DNA of 38,487 nucleotides from Chitinophagaceae bacterium (lineage in GTDB: Bacteria; Bacteroidota; Bacteroidia; Chitinophagales; Chitinophagaceae): the NCBI GenBank assembly GCA_019747705.1, contig JAIEQM010000118.1, positions 1 through 38,487 on the forward strand, written 5' to 3'. This document shows, in pieces, positions 17,692 through 26,464 of the stretch. Every line of letters starts with the position of its first letter. Within the stretch, counting starts at the first letter, position 1. The notes beneath the pieces were generated by a model. The model saw nothing but the letters and a program-made list of their open reading frames with translations, was not told the DNA's origin and made no database searches. The position numbers and the translations under genes are program-made.

Positions 17692-19014
17692 ATGAAAACT
17701 TCATTTCAAAAATTTTTATCAGCAGGATTACTTCTTTTGATTACTTATTCTTCAAAAGCGCAGATTGTATTTGCAAACCTTGATTCGTTGTTGAGTTATG
17801 CAAGAAGTAAAAGCATTACCATTCAAACCGGGCACATAAAACTCGATCAGGCAAAAAAAGCTAAATTGGCTGCTGTTTTAAGTATTCCTGATGTTACCGG
17901 CAATGCTTCGCTCAGTTACACACACAATACAAGACTGCCCGTAAGTTTGTTTCCTGCCGAAGTTTTTGGCGGACAGCCAGGCACTTTCAGAGAAGTGCAA
18001 ACAGGTATTCCTTACAATACCAACTTCAATGAAAATATTGATGTAAAACTTTTAAATCTTAAAGGTTGGGAAAACCTAAAACTGTCAAAGCTCAATATTG
18101 AAAGCAGTGTTTCTGATAATAAAATCACTCTTAAATCGCTGGAGGAAAACATTGCTGCAACGTACTATAATATTGTAAACCTGCAGGAGCAATTAATTTC
18201 AACCAATAAAAATCTGGAGGCGGCAGATACTTTATTAAAAATTACTGAAAACAAGTATGCTGCAGGCATTGCAAAACAGCAGGATGTAAATGATGCAAAA
18301 GTGAATTATCTCACCACAAAGGAAAACAGCAAACAAATTGAATACTTACTTGCTCAGCAATACCTGAGCCTTAAAATACTTTGCGATTTTCCGGAGCAGG
18401 ATTCAATAACAATCACTGAACAGCTACTTGCTGCTCCCAATTACACCATGCCGGTTATCACTGAAAATAATGTTGCAGTTACAAACAGTTTTCTTAAAGA
18501 AAAAGTAGCCTTCTCAAATTACAAAGTGCAGAAGAATGCATTATACCCAACACTTTCATTTTTTCAGTCTTACACAAATCAGCAGTTTAATACAAGCAGT
18601 AAGTTTCTTGATAAATCAGTTAGCTGGATTCCCAGCAGTTATATTGGATTGCGGTTGAGTATACCACTTCCAAATGCCAATACTATATCACAGGTTTCAA
18701 AAACCAGGTATGATTACTTACTGGCGCAAAAAAATACAGAGCAACAGAAAATAAAAGCAGGGCTGGAAATAAAGCAGTTGAGTGTAGATTACGCTAAAGC
18801 CGTAAGCCAGGCAAAAGCAAACAATGAAATTTATAAGCTGCGTAAAGAAACCTATGAAAAAAATCTCAACCTCTACTCAGAAGGGCTCATGAGCCTTGAG
18901 CAAACACTCAACAGTTTTAATACAATGGTAAGCAGTCATTATAATCTCATATCATCTCGAATTACAGTATTGGCAGCAAAAGCAAAAATTGACATTAATA
19001 ATCATATAAAATGA
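17692..19014 (+). CDS. TolC-family outer-membrane efflux protein
   Basis: The 440-residue protein has a signal peptide cut near residue 23 (SSKAQ). It has two OEP-type halves rich in long helices, for example LEENIAATYYNIVNLQEQLISTN at about 150-172 and the matching C-terminal AVSQAKANNEIYKLRKETYEKN. Conserved tips such as ENKYAAGIAKQQDVNDAK and LYSEGLMSLEQTLNSFN mark the coiled-coil ends. It should form the trimeric outer-membrane exit duct for the adaptor and ABC transporter encoded next. The start is 1 nt after the DUF2147-like gene, and its stop overlaps the adaptor start by 4 nt (ATGA). Tight coupling supports one tripartite exporter. Confidence 0.9.
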   Translation: MKTSFQKFLSAGLLLLITYSSKAQIVFANLDSLLSYARSKSITIQTGHIKLDQAKKAKLAAVLSIPDVTGNASLSYTHNTRLPVSLFPAEVFGGQPGTFREVQTGIPYNTNFNENIDVKLLNLKGWENLKLSKLNIESSVSDNKITLKSLEENIAATYYNIVNLQEQLISTNKNLEAADTLLKITENKYAAGIAKQQDVNDAKVNYLTTKENSKQIEYLLAQQYLSLKILCDFPEQDSITITEQLLAAPNYTMPVITENNVAVTNSFLKEKVAFSNYKVQKNALYPTLSFFQSYTNQQFNTSSKFLDKSVSWIPSSYIGLRLSIPLPNANTISQVSKTRYDYLLAQKNTEQQKIKAGLEIKQLSVDYAKAVSQAKANNEIYKLRKETYEKNLNLYSEGLMSLEQTLNSFNTMVSSHYNLISSRITVLAAKAKIDINNHIK

Positions 19015-20162
19015 AGAACAGATTTATCATACAGGCAGCAGCGGTATTTGGTATTTTTTGTTTCAGCTCCTGCGGAAAAAAAGTGGAAGAAACAAAACCC
19101 ATCCGCAAAGATGTAACTGAAACCGTTTTCGCATCAGGCATCCTCGAAGCAAAAAACACCTACAATCTTACGGCACAGGCAGACGGTTATCTTTCACAGG
19201 TAAATTTTGATGAAGGCGACAATATAGCTATTGGTAAAGTGCTTGCTGTTGTAGATAATAAAGAATCCGGTTTTAACCAGCAAAGTGCTGCGGAGTTATA
19301 CAATATAGCTCAAAGCAATACGCTACGTAATGCACCTGCATTACAACAGGCACAAAACACCATCAGTATTAACAAACAAAAGATGGAGCTGGACCTGATC
19401 AATTATCAGCGCTATCAAAAACTCTGGGCCAGTAACAGCATCGCCAAAATTGATTTGGATAATGCCGAACTTCAGTACAAAACATCAACAGCCAATTATA
19501 ATAGTGCTTTGGAAAATTACAACCAGCTAAAACAACAGGCGCAACAACAGGTCATCAGTACCAAAGCCACTAAAAACATTAATGCCATTATAACAAGTAA
19601 AAATCAAATTAAAGCAGTAGTGGCGGGTAAAGTATTTAAAAAATATAAACAAACGGGCGACTATGTAAAACGTGGAGAAACGGTTGCCCTAATTGGAGAA
19701 CCACAAAACATTTATGCCAAGGTTAGTGTAGACGAGGGAAACATTGCAAAAATAAAAGTGGGCCAACAGGCATTAGTGCAACTAAACACAAACAAAGACA
19801 AGATTTACAAAGGAACAGTTTCAGAAATCTATCCCTCATTTGATGAATCAACTCAATCGTTTATCTGTAAAATAACTTTTAACGACGTTTTAGATTTTAC
19901 CATTGTGAATACTCAATTACAATCAAACATCATTGTTGAAACCACAAAAAACGCTTTGTTGATACCACGAAACTATTTAGACTTTGGGGGTAATGTAACA
20001 ATAAAAGGAAAAGCTGGAAAGATAAAAGTTGTTACAAAATTTATAAGCAATGAATGGGTACAGGTGTTGAGTGGAATTGATGAAAATACTGTTCTGGTAA
20101 CTGAGAATATTAAAGCCAATAAAACGAATACTTCAGAAGTAGGCTCACAAATCAATAAATAA
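19011..20162 (+). CDS. periplasmic adaptor (membrane fusion) lipoprotein
   Basis: The 383-residue HlyD/MacA-type adaptor links the inner-membrane ABC transporter to the TolC-like channel. A lipobox FSSC with Cys21 indicates lipid anchoring. The first lipoyl half, GILEAKNTYNLTAQADGYLSQV, lies at about 45-66. A helical hairpin at about 85-190 contains NKQKMELDLINYQRYQKLW and Gln-rich coils. The second lipoyl half and beta-barrel (GKVFKKYKQTGDYVKRGETV, VSVDEGNIAKIKVGQ) follow. The gene overlaps the channel gene by 4 nt, and the permease gene starts immediately after its stop. No substrate can be read from the sequence. Confidence 0.9.
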   Translation: MKNRFIIQAAAVFGIFCFSSCGKKVEETKPIRKDVTETVFASGILEAKNTYNLTAQADGYLSQVNFDEGDNIAIGKVLAVVDNKESGFNQQSAAELYNIAQSNTLRNAPALQQAQNTISINKQKMELDLINYQRYQKLWASNSIAKIDLDNAELQYKTSTANYNSALENYNQLKQQAQQQVISTKATKNINAIITSKNQIKAVVAGKVFKKYKQTGDYVKRGETVALIGEPQNIYAKVSVDEGNIAKIKVGQQALVQLNTNKDKIYKGTVSEIYPSFDESTQSFICKITFNDVLDFTIVNTQLQSNIIVETTKNALLIPRNYLDFGGNVTIKGKAGKIKVVTKFISNEWVQVLSGIDENTVLVTENIKANKTNTSEVGSQINK

Positions 20163-21392
20163 ATGAAACATAATACAAATGTTGATATTGCTTTCACGCA
20201 TATAATTACCCGGAAAAAGCAAACTCTGGTAGCAGCATTAGGCGTTACTCTTGGTGTGGGAGTCTATTTGTTTATGAATTCACTTTCTTCGGGCTTTAGC
20301 AGCTTTTCAAGAGATGAAATATTTAAAAATTCCGCTCATATAAAAATCTACAAAGATGAAGAATTAAGCAAACCTATTTCTTCGGATAGCAGTAGAATCA
20401 GCGTTATTCTTAATCCCCAAATCACAACATTATCAAAAAAAATTATTAATCCCGAAGCCTTGCTGGCAAACGTAAAAAAACAACCTTATGTAACCAGTGC
20501 TATTGCACAGGTGAGTTTTGATGCCTTTTATAATCGTGGTAAAGCGCAGATAAAGGGGAGCGGAAATGGTGTAAACATGACAGAATATGATGCCATGTTT
20601 AATACAGGAAAGTATATGGTGGCCGGCAGCATAAATGCTTTACCGGGTAATTTGAATGGTATTATCATAGGCAGTGGCATTGCCGAAAAACTCAGTTTAG
20701 GATTAAACGATAATATCACCATTACTTCCGCTTTTGGAGTTGTAAAAGTGATGAAAATTGTCGGCATTTTTACTACGGGCAATAGCATGAATGACCAGCA
20801 AAAATCTTATGTAAACATCAGCACTGCTCAGCAATTTGTAAAAGAGGGGCCGTCTTTTGTAAGTACTATTTTCGTAAATACACCCAGTGCAGATAAATCT
20901 GAAAAATATGTATCGCTATTACAGCAACTCACCCCTTATACGGTGGAAGATTGGAAAACTACCAACGCAGATGTAATGAGTGGTGATAAGACAAGGAGTA
21001 CACTAATGAATTCTATTTCCTATGCCATTTTAATTGTAGCAGCGTTTGGGATATATAATATTTTAAGCTCTACCATTACCCAAAAAATAAATGACATCGC
21101 TATTTTAAAAGCCACAGGCTTCGCTGGTAAGGATGTAATCAGAATATTTTTATTAGAAGCTATAATTATGGGTTTGATTGGTACGCTAATGGGCCTGGTA
21201 ATTGGAAGTATATTAATTGGTATAATGTCAAAAATATACATGGGCGGTCCTGTTGGTTACTTTCCTATCAGCTTTGAAACAAGGCTATTTGCAAGGAGTT
21301 TTATCCTGGGCTTATTCATTACATTTTGTGCAGGCTATTTTCCTGCAAGAAAAGCAGCAAAGGTTGACCCTGTAGAAATTTTCAGAAAATAA
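20163..21392 (+). CDS. ABC transporter permease of the MacB/LolC (FtsX) type
   Basis: The 409-residue inner-membrane protein has one N-terminal helix (about 24-42, with TLGVGVYLFMNSL), a large periplasmic MacB-PCD domain (about 45-270) and three C-terminal FtsX-domain helices (about 277-300, 328-355 and 372-395). NDIAILKATGF and PARKAAKVDPVEIF are classic FtsX/LolC-family signatures. Such proteins use mechanotransmission to push substrates (lipoproteins, peptides or drugs) from the periplasm outward. The start follows the adaptor's stop with no gap, and the partner ATPase begins 5 nt after its own stop. In MacB the ATPase is fused to the permease; here it is separate, as in LolCDE. Confidence 0.9.
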   Translation: MKHNTNVDIAFTHIITRKKQTLVAALGVTLGVGVYLFMNSLSSGFSSFSRDEIFKNSAHIKIYKDEELSKPISSDSSRISVILNPQITTLSKKIINPEALLANVKKQPYVTSAIAQVSFDAFYNRGKAQIKGSGNGVNMTEYDAMFNTGKYMVAGSINALPGNLNGIIIGSGIAEKLSLGLNDNITITSAFGVVKVMKIVGIFTTGNSMNDQQKSYVNISTAQQFVKEGPSFVSTIFVNTPSADKSEKYVSLLQQLTPYTVEDWKTTNADVMSGDKTRSTLMNSISYAILIVAAFGIYNILSSTITQKINDIAILKATGFAGKDVIRIFLLEAIIMGLIGTLMGLVIGSILIGIMSKIYMGGPVGYFPISFETRLFARSFILGLFITFCAGYFPARKAAKVDPVEIFRK

Positions 21393-21397
21393 ACGCA

Positions 21398-22111
21398 ATG
21401 GAAAAAAGAGAAGTGATTTTAAGTACAGGTGGATTGGGCAAATATTTTTACGACCCTGTTAAATTTAAAGTGCTTGATGATATAAGCTTTGAAGCTTATA
21501 AGGGAGAGTTTCTTACATTAGTTGGTAAAAGCGGGTCCGGTAAATCAACTTTATTATATTGTCTCAGTACAATGGATACAGCTTATGAAGGCGAATTGTT
21601 TATTGCCGGCGAAAAGATAACCGGCAAAAAAACCAATGAACTTTCTGCGTTGCGAAATAAAAGCATTGGTTTTATTTTTCAGTTTCATTACCTGTTACCG
21701 GAATTTAGCTGTTTAAAAAACGTAATGCTGCCTGCTTTAAAACTCGGCAAATATTCTTACAAAGAGGTGGAAGAAAGAGCTTACAACAAATTAGAAGTAC
21801 TTGGCATTAAAGACCAGGCATTAAAACCTGCTTCCAAACTAAGTGGTGGTCAGCAGCAACGGGTTTCTATTGCAAGGGCTTTAATAAACGACCCTGCCAT
21901 TATTATGTGCGATGAACCCACCGGTAACTTAGACAGCAAGAATACTCAAATTGTATTCAATATTTTTAAACAGATAGCACATGATTTTGGTCAAACCATT
22001 ATTGCCGTAACACATGATAATGATTTTGCTGCTGCAAGCGACAGAACCATTGAACTGGCTGACGGAAAAATCATCAGCCATGATAAAGTATTTGATGAAC
22101 AAAATCCTTAA
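21398..22111 (+). CDS. ABC transporter ATP-binding protein (LolD/MacB-like)
   Basis: The 237-residue cytosolic ATPase powers the preceding permease. It has Walker A GKSGSGKST at 43-51, Q-loop Q95 in FIFQFHYLLPEF, signature LSGGQQQR at 148-155, Walker B AIIMCDEP with catalytic E173, a D-loop in GNLDSKN, and switch H206 in AVTHD. The overall pattern, including THDNDFAAASDRTIELADGKI, belongs to the LolD/MacB/FtsE group. It lies 5 nt after the permease and 15 nt before yceI in the same operon. With the TolC-like channel and adaptor it completes a tripartite exporter. The substrate is unknown. Confidence 0.93.
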   Translation: MEKREVILSTGGLGKYFYDPVKFKVLDDISFEAYKGEFLTLVGKSGSGKSTLLYCLSTMDTAYEGELFIAGEKITGKKTNELSALRNKSIGFIFQFHYLLPEFSCLKNVMLPALKLGKYSYKEVEERAYNKLEVLGIKDQALKPASKLSGGQQQRVSIARALINDPAIIMCDEPTGNLDSKNTQIVFNIFKQIAHDFGQTIIAVTHDNDFAAASDRTIELADGKIISHDKVFDEQNP

Positions 22112-22126
22112 CCAATAATAAATAAT

Positions 22127-22669
22127 ATGAAACTAAGCTTTAAAACATTTGCCGCACTTAGCATTATTACGTTTACATCAGCCTTCGTTGCTGTTTCCGC
22201 TAATTGGAACCTGGATGCAAATTACAATATCCGGTTTACCGGCAGCAAAGTTGAAGGAACCATTAGTGGCTTAACTGGCAAAGCAATTTTTGATCCTTCA
22301 TCTTTAAAAGATGCGCTTATAGATGTGGAAGTTGATGCTACAAGCATTAAAACAGGCAACTCACTAAAAGATGATCATGCAAAAGGATCAGACTGGCTGG
22401 ATACTGAAAAATTTCCAAAAATTAAATTTAGATCCATCGAATTTAAAACTGTGAAAGAAGGATATGAGGTAAGAGGCAATCTTGAAATTCATGGAACAAC
22501 AAAAGCAATCAACATTCCTTTTCAATTTGCGCAAGCTGATGGGAAAGGTCTGTTTACGGGAAAATTTAAAATTGACAGAAAGGAATATGGTGTAAAAGGA
22601 AATTTTATGGCATCGTCTATGAGCGGAGAAATAGAAATCGAATTAAAAATACCTGTTACCAAAAAATAG
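22127..22669 (+). CDS. YceI-family periplasmic lipid-binding protein
   Basis: The 180-residue protein has a signal peptide ending near residue 25 (AVSA). It has a YceI lipocalin-like barrel: WNLDANYNIRFTGSKVEGTISG, VDATSIKTGNSLKDDHAKGSDWLD, FPKIKFRS, GNLEIHGTTKAINIPF and a final DRKEYGVKG. YceI proteins bind polyisoprenoids or amphiphiles in the periplasm. As last gene of the efflux operon (15 nt after the ATPase) it may deliver or capture a hydrophobic cargo, which is inference. It is convergent with the response-regulator gene: only 2 nt separate the two stop codons and no separate terminator is visible. Confidence 0.92.
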   Translation: MKLSFKTFAALSIITFTSAFVAVSANWNLDANYNIRFTGSKVEGTISGLTGKAIFDPSSLKDALIDVEVDATSIKTGNSLKDDHAKGSDWLDTEKFPKIKFRSIEFKTVKEGYEVRGNLEIHGTTKAINIPFQFAQADGKGLFTGKFKIDRKEYGVKGNFMASSMSGEIEIELKIPVTKK

Positions 22670-22671
22670 AA

Positions 22672-23436
22672 TCAGTTTTTTAACCAGCTTAAAAATTCCG
22701 GCACCTTTGCTTTGGCAACAGTGATATCAAAATTATCTTTTATCTTAAGCTTTATAAATAATTTTCGTGCAGTGTATTGAATGGCTTCTTCAACCGCATT
22801 GCGGTTAATTAAAAATTGCCTGTTAGCACGATAAAAAGAATCACCGCAAATTTGTTCCAGTTCATCCAGGTTATGGCTAAGAGAATAACGCTGGTTGCTG
22901 TGGGTAATTAAAAAACTGGTTTTATATTCAATACCAAAGAGTGCAATATCATCATGCTTTACAGGTATAATTTTATCTTTCCAGTTTACTAATATAGCTG
23001 AAGGTTTTTTGATCTCAGTTTGCGCCATCTGAATACTGGAAAGCAGCAGTGAAAGATCTGCTGTCGATCTTGATATTTCTTTTTTAAGTGTTACAAATTT
23101 ATCAACTGCTTCTTTAATTGTTTTTTTAGTGAAGGGTTTCAGAATATATCCCACACCATTATTTTCAAAAGCCTGCAAGGCATATTTGTTATAAGCTGTA
23201 CAAAAAATAACAGGGGCTGAAATAGTTACATGTTTAAAAATTTCAAAACTATGCCCGTCGCCGAGTTCAATATCACAAAAAATCAAATCAGCCATAAGAC
23301 CATGATTGAAATATTCAATAGACTCTTTTACTGATGAAAGTATTTTTATTACCTCCACTTTAACCGGCAGATTTAGCAATATAGCTGCCAAGTCTTCTGC
23401 TGTTAAAAGCTCATCTTCTATAATCACTGCTTTCAT
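22672..23436 (-). CDS. LytTR-family response regulator
   Basis: The 254-residue regulator has a receiver domain at 1-118, with acidic D8, phosphoacceptor D55 in FCDIELGDG, T80 and K100 in ILKPF. The LytTR DNA-binding domain at about 148-254 shows VKHDDIALFGIEYKTSFLIT, YSLSHNLDELEQI and FYRANRQFLINRNAV. ATG 23436 begins the receiver exactly (MKAVIIEDE). The longer frame to 23511 overlaps the kinase gene and is rejected. It lies 43 nt after the histidine-kinase stop, so the two form a LytS/LytT-like pair. Sites with the TTTGTCCG motif precede its own operon and five nearby units, making it the leading candidate regulator of them (inference). Confidence 0.93.
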   Translation of the reverse strand: MKAVIIEDELLTAEDLAAILLNLPVKVEVIKILSSVKESIEYFNHGLMADLIFCDIELGDGHSFEIFKHVTISAPVIFCTAYNKYALQAFENNGVGYILKPFTKKTIKEAVDKFVTLKKEISRSTADLSLLLSSIQMAQTEIKKPSAILVNWKDKIIPVKHDDIALFGIEYKTSFLITHSNQRYSLSHNLDELEQICGDSFYRANRQFLINRNAVEEAIQYTARKLFIKLKIKDNFDITVAKAKVPEFLSWLKN

Positions 23437-23479
23437 GTTTGGTATATCTTTTTTTAAAGCGCTTCTTTCAGGATTGTCA

Positions 23480-24544
23480 TTACAAACTTTTTGCGTGTGT
23501 GTCTCCTGCAATTAGCTGTATGCCTACTGAAAATTTAGTTTCTGACTTTTGTATATTAATGCCCTCATACCCCAGCAGTCTATACCTCTCGTTTAAATTG
23601 GCAAGCCCTGTTGCAGATGTTAGCTCTGCACTATTTTTGGGCTGCAGATTGTTGACAGTAACAATTTCATTGGTAATGCCATTGTAATAAATGTCAATAA
23701 AAAGTGGCAGTTCCTTTGTTAAAATGTTATGCTTTATGGCATTTTCTGCAAGCTGCTGCAACGAATATACAGGCACTTCAATATTATTGATAATAGCTTC
23801 CGGTATGTTTATATTAAAATCGAGCGAGTCACCAAACCTTACCTTTTGCATGGTTAAGTAATTTTTACACAGCTCTATTTCATGCGAAAGCGGTATAACA
23901 GCCTTGCTATTATTAGTAGAAAAACGAAGCAACTCTGAAAGCTGTTCCAAATAAATTTCTGCCTTCTCCGGAGAACGGGTTATTAATGACCGCAGCGTAC
24001 TCAATGAGTTAAACAGGAAATGCGGATGCAATTGCTCTTTTAAACTGTTGACTTTGGCTTCCATGTTCGCCAGTTTTAATTGTTCATTTTCAACAGATAC
24101 TTTATTTTTCTGCTCACGAAGCATCAGCAGTTCAATCAATACAAAAACTACAACATTGATAGCCAATGCCTGACTGATGGGTGCAATCACAAACCTGTTT
24201 GAGAATGGTGGAACTGTGACAGGCCTGGGAATATTACGGATAAAATCAGAATCTTTAATAACAAAAAACACAAATGTTACAATTATAAGAACAAGTACAC
24301 TTGCAGTAAGCAGGCGCATCCAATTCTTCGTAAGTATTCCGGATTTAAGAGAAAGCAGGAGTAAACTTGTATTAATAACCCAGATTACTGATGAAAATAC
24401 GATAATGAAACTAACCCCTGCAAGCGTCCTTCCAAAATGAAAATCACCAACTATAAAACCGGGCGTTGCACCCATTATTGCCATAAATGGGGTTGTCATT
24501 ATTGCCAGGTTCACAATTTTCCGAACGGGTAAACTTGTCATCAT
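23480..24544 (-). CDS. LytS/YehU-type sensor histidine kinase
   Basis: The 354-residue inner-membrane kinase has four predicted helices at about 10-33, 40-63, 78-97 and 118-141. A coiled coil follows at 145-171, then the His_kinase domain with EQLHPHFLFNSLSTLRS (phospho-acceptor H175), an N-box LAENAIKHN and a glycine box ATGLANLNERYRLL. There is no large periplasmic domain, so the signal may be sensed within the membrane. It is followed by the LytTR response regulator. Two adjacent ATG codons (24544, 24541) are possible starts. A tandem TTTGTCCGCC site lies about 80-97 nt upstream, hinting at autoregulation. Confidence 0.93.
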   Translation of the reverse strand: MMTSLPVRKIVNLAIMTTPFMAIMGATPGFIVGDFHFGRTLAGVSFIIVFSSVIWVINTSLLLLSLKSGILTKNWMRLLTASVLVLIIVTFVFFVIKDSDFIRNIPRPVTVPPFSNRFVIAPISQALAINVVVFVLIELLMLREQKNKVSVENEQLKLANMEAKVNSLKEQLHPHFLFNSLSTLRSLITRSPEKAEIYLEQLSELLRFSTNNSKAVIPLSHEIELCKNYLTMQKVRFGDSLDFNINIPEAIINNIEVPVYSLQQLAENAIKHNILTKELPLFIDIYYNGITNEIVTVNNLQPKNSAELTSATGLANLNERYRLLGYEGINIQKSETKFSVGIQLIAGDTHAKSL

Positions 24545-24622
24545 AAAAAAACTTTACCGTAAAAACAGCACAAAGTACTACTCTTCAGTGAAAAGGATAA
24601 AATTCATACTTGTATTTTAAAA

Positions 24623-24652
24623 AAGGCGGATTATATTTCCAAGGCGGACAAA
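24623..24652 (-). promoter_or_regulatory. TTTGTCCG motif, tandem site D (histidine kinase/LytTR operon)
   Basis: The minus strand reads TTTGTCCGCCT (24642-24652), 97 nt before ATG 24544. A second copy of TCCGCCTT (24623-24630) repeats the core 18 nt further downstream. A two-copy direct repeat is what a dimeric regulator would use. Confidence 0.5.
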
Positions 24653-24690
24653 AATGAACCTGAATTGTATGCTGACCACGGAGTAAACAA

Positions 24691-25071
24691 TCAGGCCCTC
24701 ATCCTGTACCATTTGATACGTACAGGCAGCACCATCATGCGGGGAATGGTAAGTTGCAGTAATTTGCCTTCGCTTTTTATTTTAATTTTTACAAACCTCA
24801 CCAGGTTACTGTCAATTACAGAATTGATATAACCTTCATATCTTTTACGACGTGGGTTAAATTTTAACTCTCTCAAAATAAAGTTTCCGTTACTTTCATT
24901 TTCCCGCCTGGTAAAAATCAGCTTTGCTTCGTATGTGTTTTGCTTTGCCAGATAGATATGATATACCCTCTTTTGATCAACAGAAAGCCACTGCCCTTCT
25001 ATTACGTTTTGTGAATAGCTATTGGCTAAAATGAAAAAGCTAAAAGCGAAACAAAAATATTTTAGAAACAT
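24691..25071 (-). CDS. small secreted DUF2147-like protein (second copy)
   Basis: The 126-residue protein has a signal peptide ending near residue 20 (ANSYSQ). The mature domain starts VIEGQWLSVDQKRVYHIYLAKQN and continues with ESNGNFILRELKFN, RYEGYI and a C-terminal IKWYRM. It aligns by eye along its length with the 17301-17690 product (G-W-S-D, IYLAK, NG, L-N, Y-G-I), so the two are paralogues of a DUF2147-like family. It is a single gene between the outer-membrane-protein gene and the kinase operon. It has its own TTTGTCCGCTT site 61 nt upstream, the same spacing as the first copy. A role as a periplasmic signal, sensor accessory or cargo is possible; none is shown. Confidence 0.6.
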   Translation of the reverse strand: MFLKYFCFAFSFFILANSYSQNVIEGQWLSVDQKRVYHIYLAKQNTYEAKLIFTRRENESNGNFILRELKFNPRRKRYEGYINSVIDSNLVRFVKIKIKSEGKLLQLTIPRMMVLPVRIKWYRMRA

Positions 25072-25120
25072 ACTACATGTCTTTGATGCAAATATGCCGA
25101 AGTGATTTTATAATTACCTG

Positions 25121-25143
25121 CCGTTTTATGTAAAGCGGACAAA
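25121..25143 (-). promoter_or_regulatory. TTTGTCCG motif, site E (second DUF2147-like gene)
   Basis: The minus strand reads TTTGTCCGCTT (25133-25143), 61 nt before ATG 25071. It overlaps an inverted repeat, CCGTTTTA-TG-TAAAGCGG (25121-25138), with 7 of 8 matching arm positions. Confidence 0.55.
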
Positions 25144-25156
25144 AAGAAGCCCGGCA

Positions 25157-26464
25157 TCAATCATACTTCCTTGTATATTTTGGACCAATCCAGATATCTT
25201 TCAACGTAAGGCCAACAATAAACTGCAGATAATTCTCTCTTATCTGCCCGTAGTTTAAACTGCCTTTTTTCCCATACTCTAAACCGCTGTAAACAGAGAG
25301 ACTCCGGCTTAGATTATATCCGGCCCCAACTGAAGTTGAATAATCCCAAACACTTTTGTTCTTAATATGCATATAAGAATTTTCTGCGCTTACCCCCCAG
25401 CCTAAATAATAACGCTCAGCTAATATAGTGGTGGCGCCGGTGCTGCGGTCCCTGTATTGTACTTTTTTAGAATATTCCATACCGGCAGAAAAACGTGCTG
25501 AAGGATTTGTGAATGACCTGTTTAAATTTAATTTTTGATAGGGCCAGTTGTAATAATTAGCTTCGCCAGAAAACACAAAGGCATTATTGAGTGTTGCCGA
25601 GTAACCCATTGATACAGACACGGGCATTCTAAATGTGCCGTTACTGTTATCGGTTTTTACAGTAGCAGTATCCTCAACATAGTTAACAGTTTGCTGCCCC
25701 CTCATATTTGTACCTCCTGAAAACGTTACCCCAATAGTGTGCTGCCACTTCTTCTTTGCCGGTGCATGATACTGCAGCCCTCCTGTAAAATTGCCGCCAC
25801 TATAACGGTTAACTTCATTTTTTTGGAGCAATAAATTAATATTGTTGCCCGCATACACTGTTTCTCTTGAAACAGAACCAAACAACCAGGAAGCAGTAAT
25901 ACCTGCTGACAAATGTTTTCCAAACATATAACCGTACGATACATATACCTGGTTAATTCCGCCGCTTCCTTCCACGAATTTTGTATAGGAAGAGGAGCCA
26001 TCTAAAATAAGTTTATCTGCATTGTACTGATAGTTTACCGAGCTGTATGGTTTTAACCCAACTGCAAAACCAGCCTTGTCTGAAACTTTGAAAGCACCTG
26101 TAATTCTTTTAACAATAAAGTCATTGGAAGGCATTGTTGCTGAATCAAATTCATTGGAACGGAATCTGCTGCTCCTGCCACGAAATGCAATATCAAAGTT
26201 CATCGTTTTAAACGGCAATGATGTGAGTGATGCCGGATTGGAAAAATTATAAGAAGCATAATCCCGCCGTGCAATGGAAGCATTGCCTGTTGCAAAATAG
26301 CGCCCGAAGTCTTTGGTATCCACATCGCCAATACCAAGAATGGAGTATGGGGAACTTACGTTTTGGGCATTTACAGCTGCTGCACCGGTTAACAGCACGT
26401 TCAGCAAAAAAAAGTTCTTTGCTTCTGCCCTTACAAAACGGATAAAATTATAAACCAAGCACAT
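25157..26464 (-). CDS. outer-membrane beta-barrel protein of the DUF4270 neighbourhood
   Basis: The 435-residue product has a signal peptide (about 1-34, ending VNAQ), then SSPYSILGIGDV and alternating aromatic/hydrophobic strands, ending FIVGLTLKDIWIGPKYTRKYD. It resembles FadL/OmpP1-like or PorV-like Bacteroidota outer-membrane proteins in having an N-terminal ISRRDYASYNFSNPASL-type motif (read here as IARRDYASYNFSNPASL). It is predicted to be an outer-membrane barrel of unknown substrate. The start overlaps the DUF4270 gene by 17 nt, so both are translated from one mRNA. I cannot assign a specific function. Confidence 0.75.
   Translation of the reverse strand: MCLVYNFIRFVRAEAKNFFLLNVLLTGAAAVNAQNVSSPYSILGIGDVDTKDFGRYFATGNASIARRDYASYNFSNPASLTSLPFKTMNFDIAFRGRSSRFRSNEFDSATMPSNDFIVKRITGAFKVSDKAGFAVGLKPYSSVNYQYNADKLILDGSSSYTKFVEGSGGINQVYVSYGYMFGKHLSAGITASWLFGSVSRETVYAGNNINLLLQKNEVNRYSGGNFTGGLQYHAPAKKKWQHTIGVTFSGGTNMRGQQTVNYVEDTATVKTDNSNGTFRMPVSVSMGYSATLNNAFVFSGEANYYNWPYQKLNLNRSFTNPSARFSAGMEYSKKVQYRDRSTGATTILAERYYLGWGVSAENSYMHIKNKSVWDYSTSVGAGYNLSRSLSVYSGLEYGKKGSLNYGQIRENYLQFIVGLTLKDIWIGPKYTRKYD

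Noticed and set aside
22672..23511. Longer form of the response regulator starting at 23511
   Set aside because: The extra 25 residues precede the receiver start and overlap the kinase gene; ATG 23436 begins the receiver domain directly.
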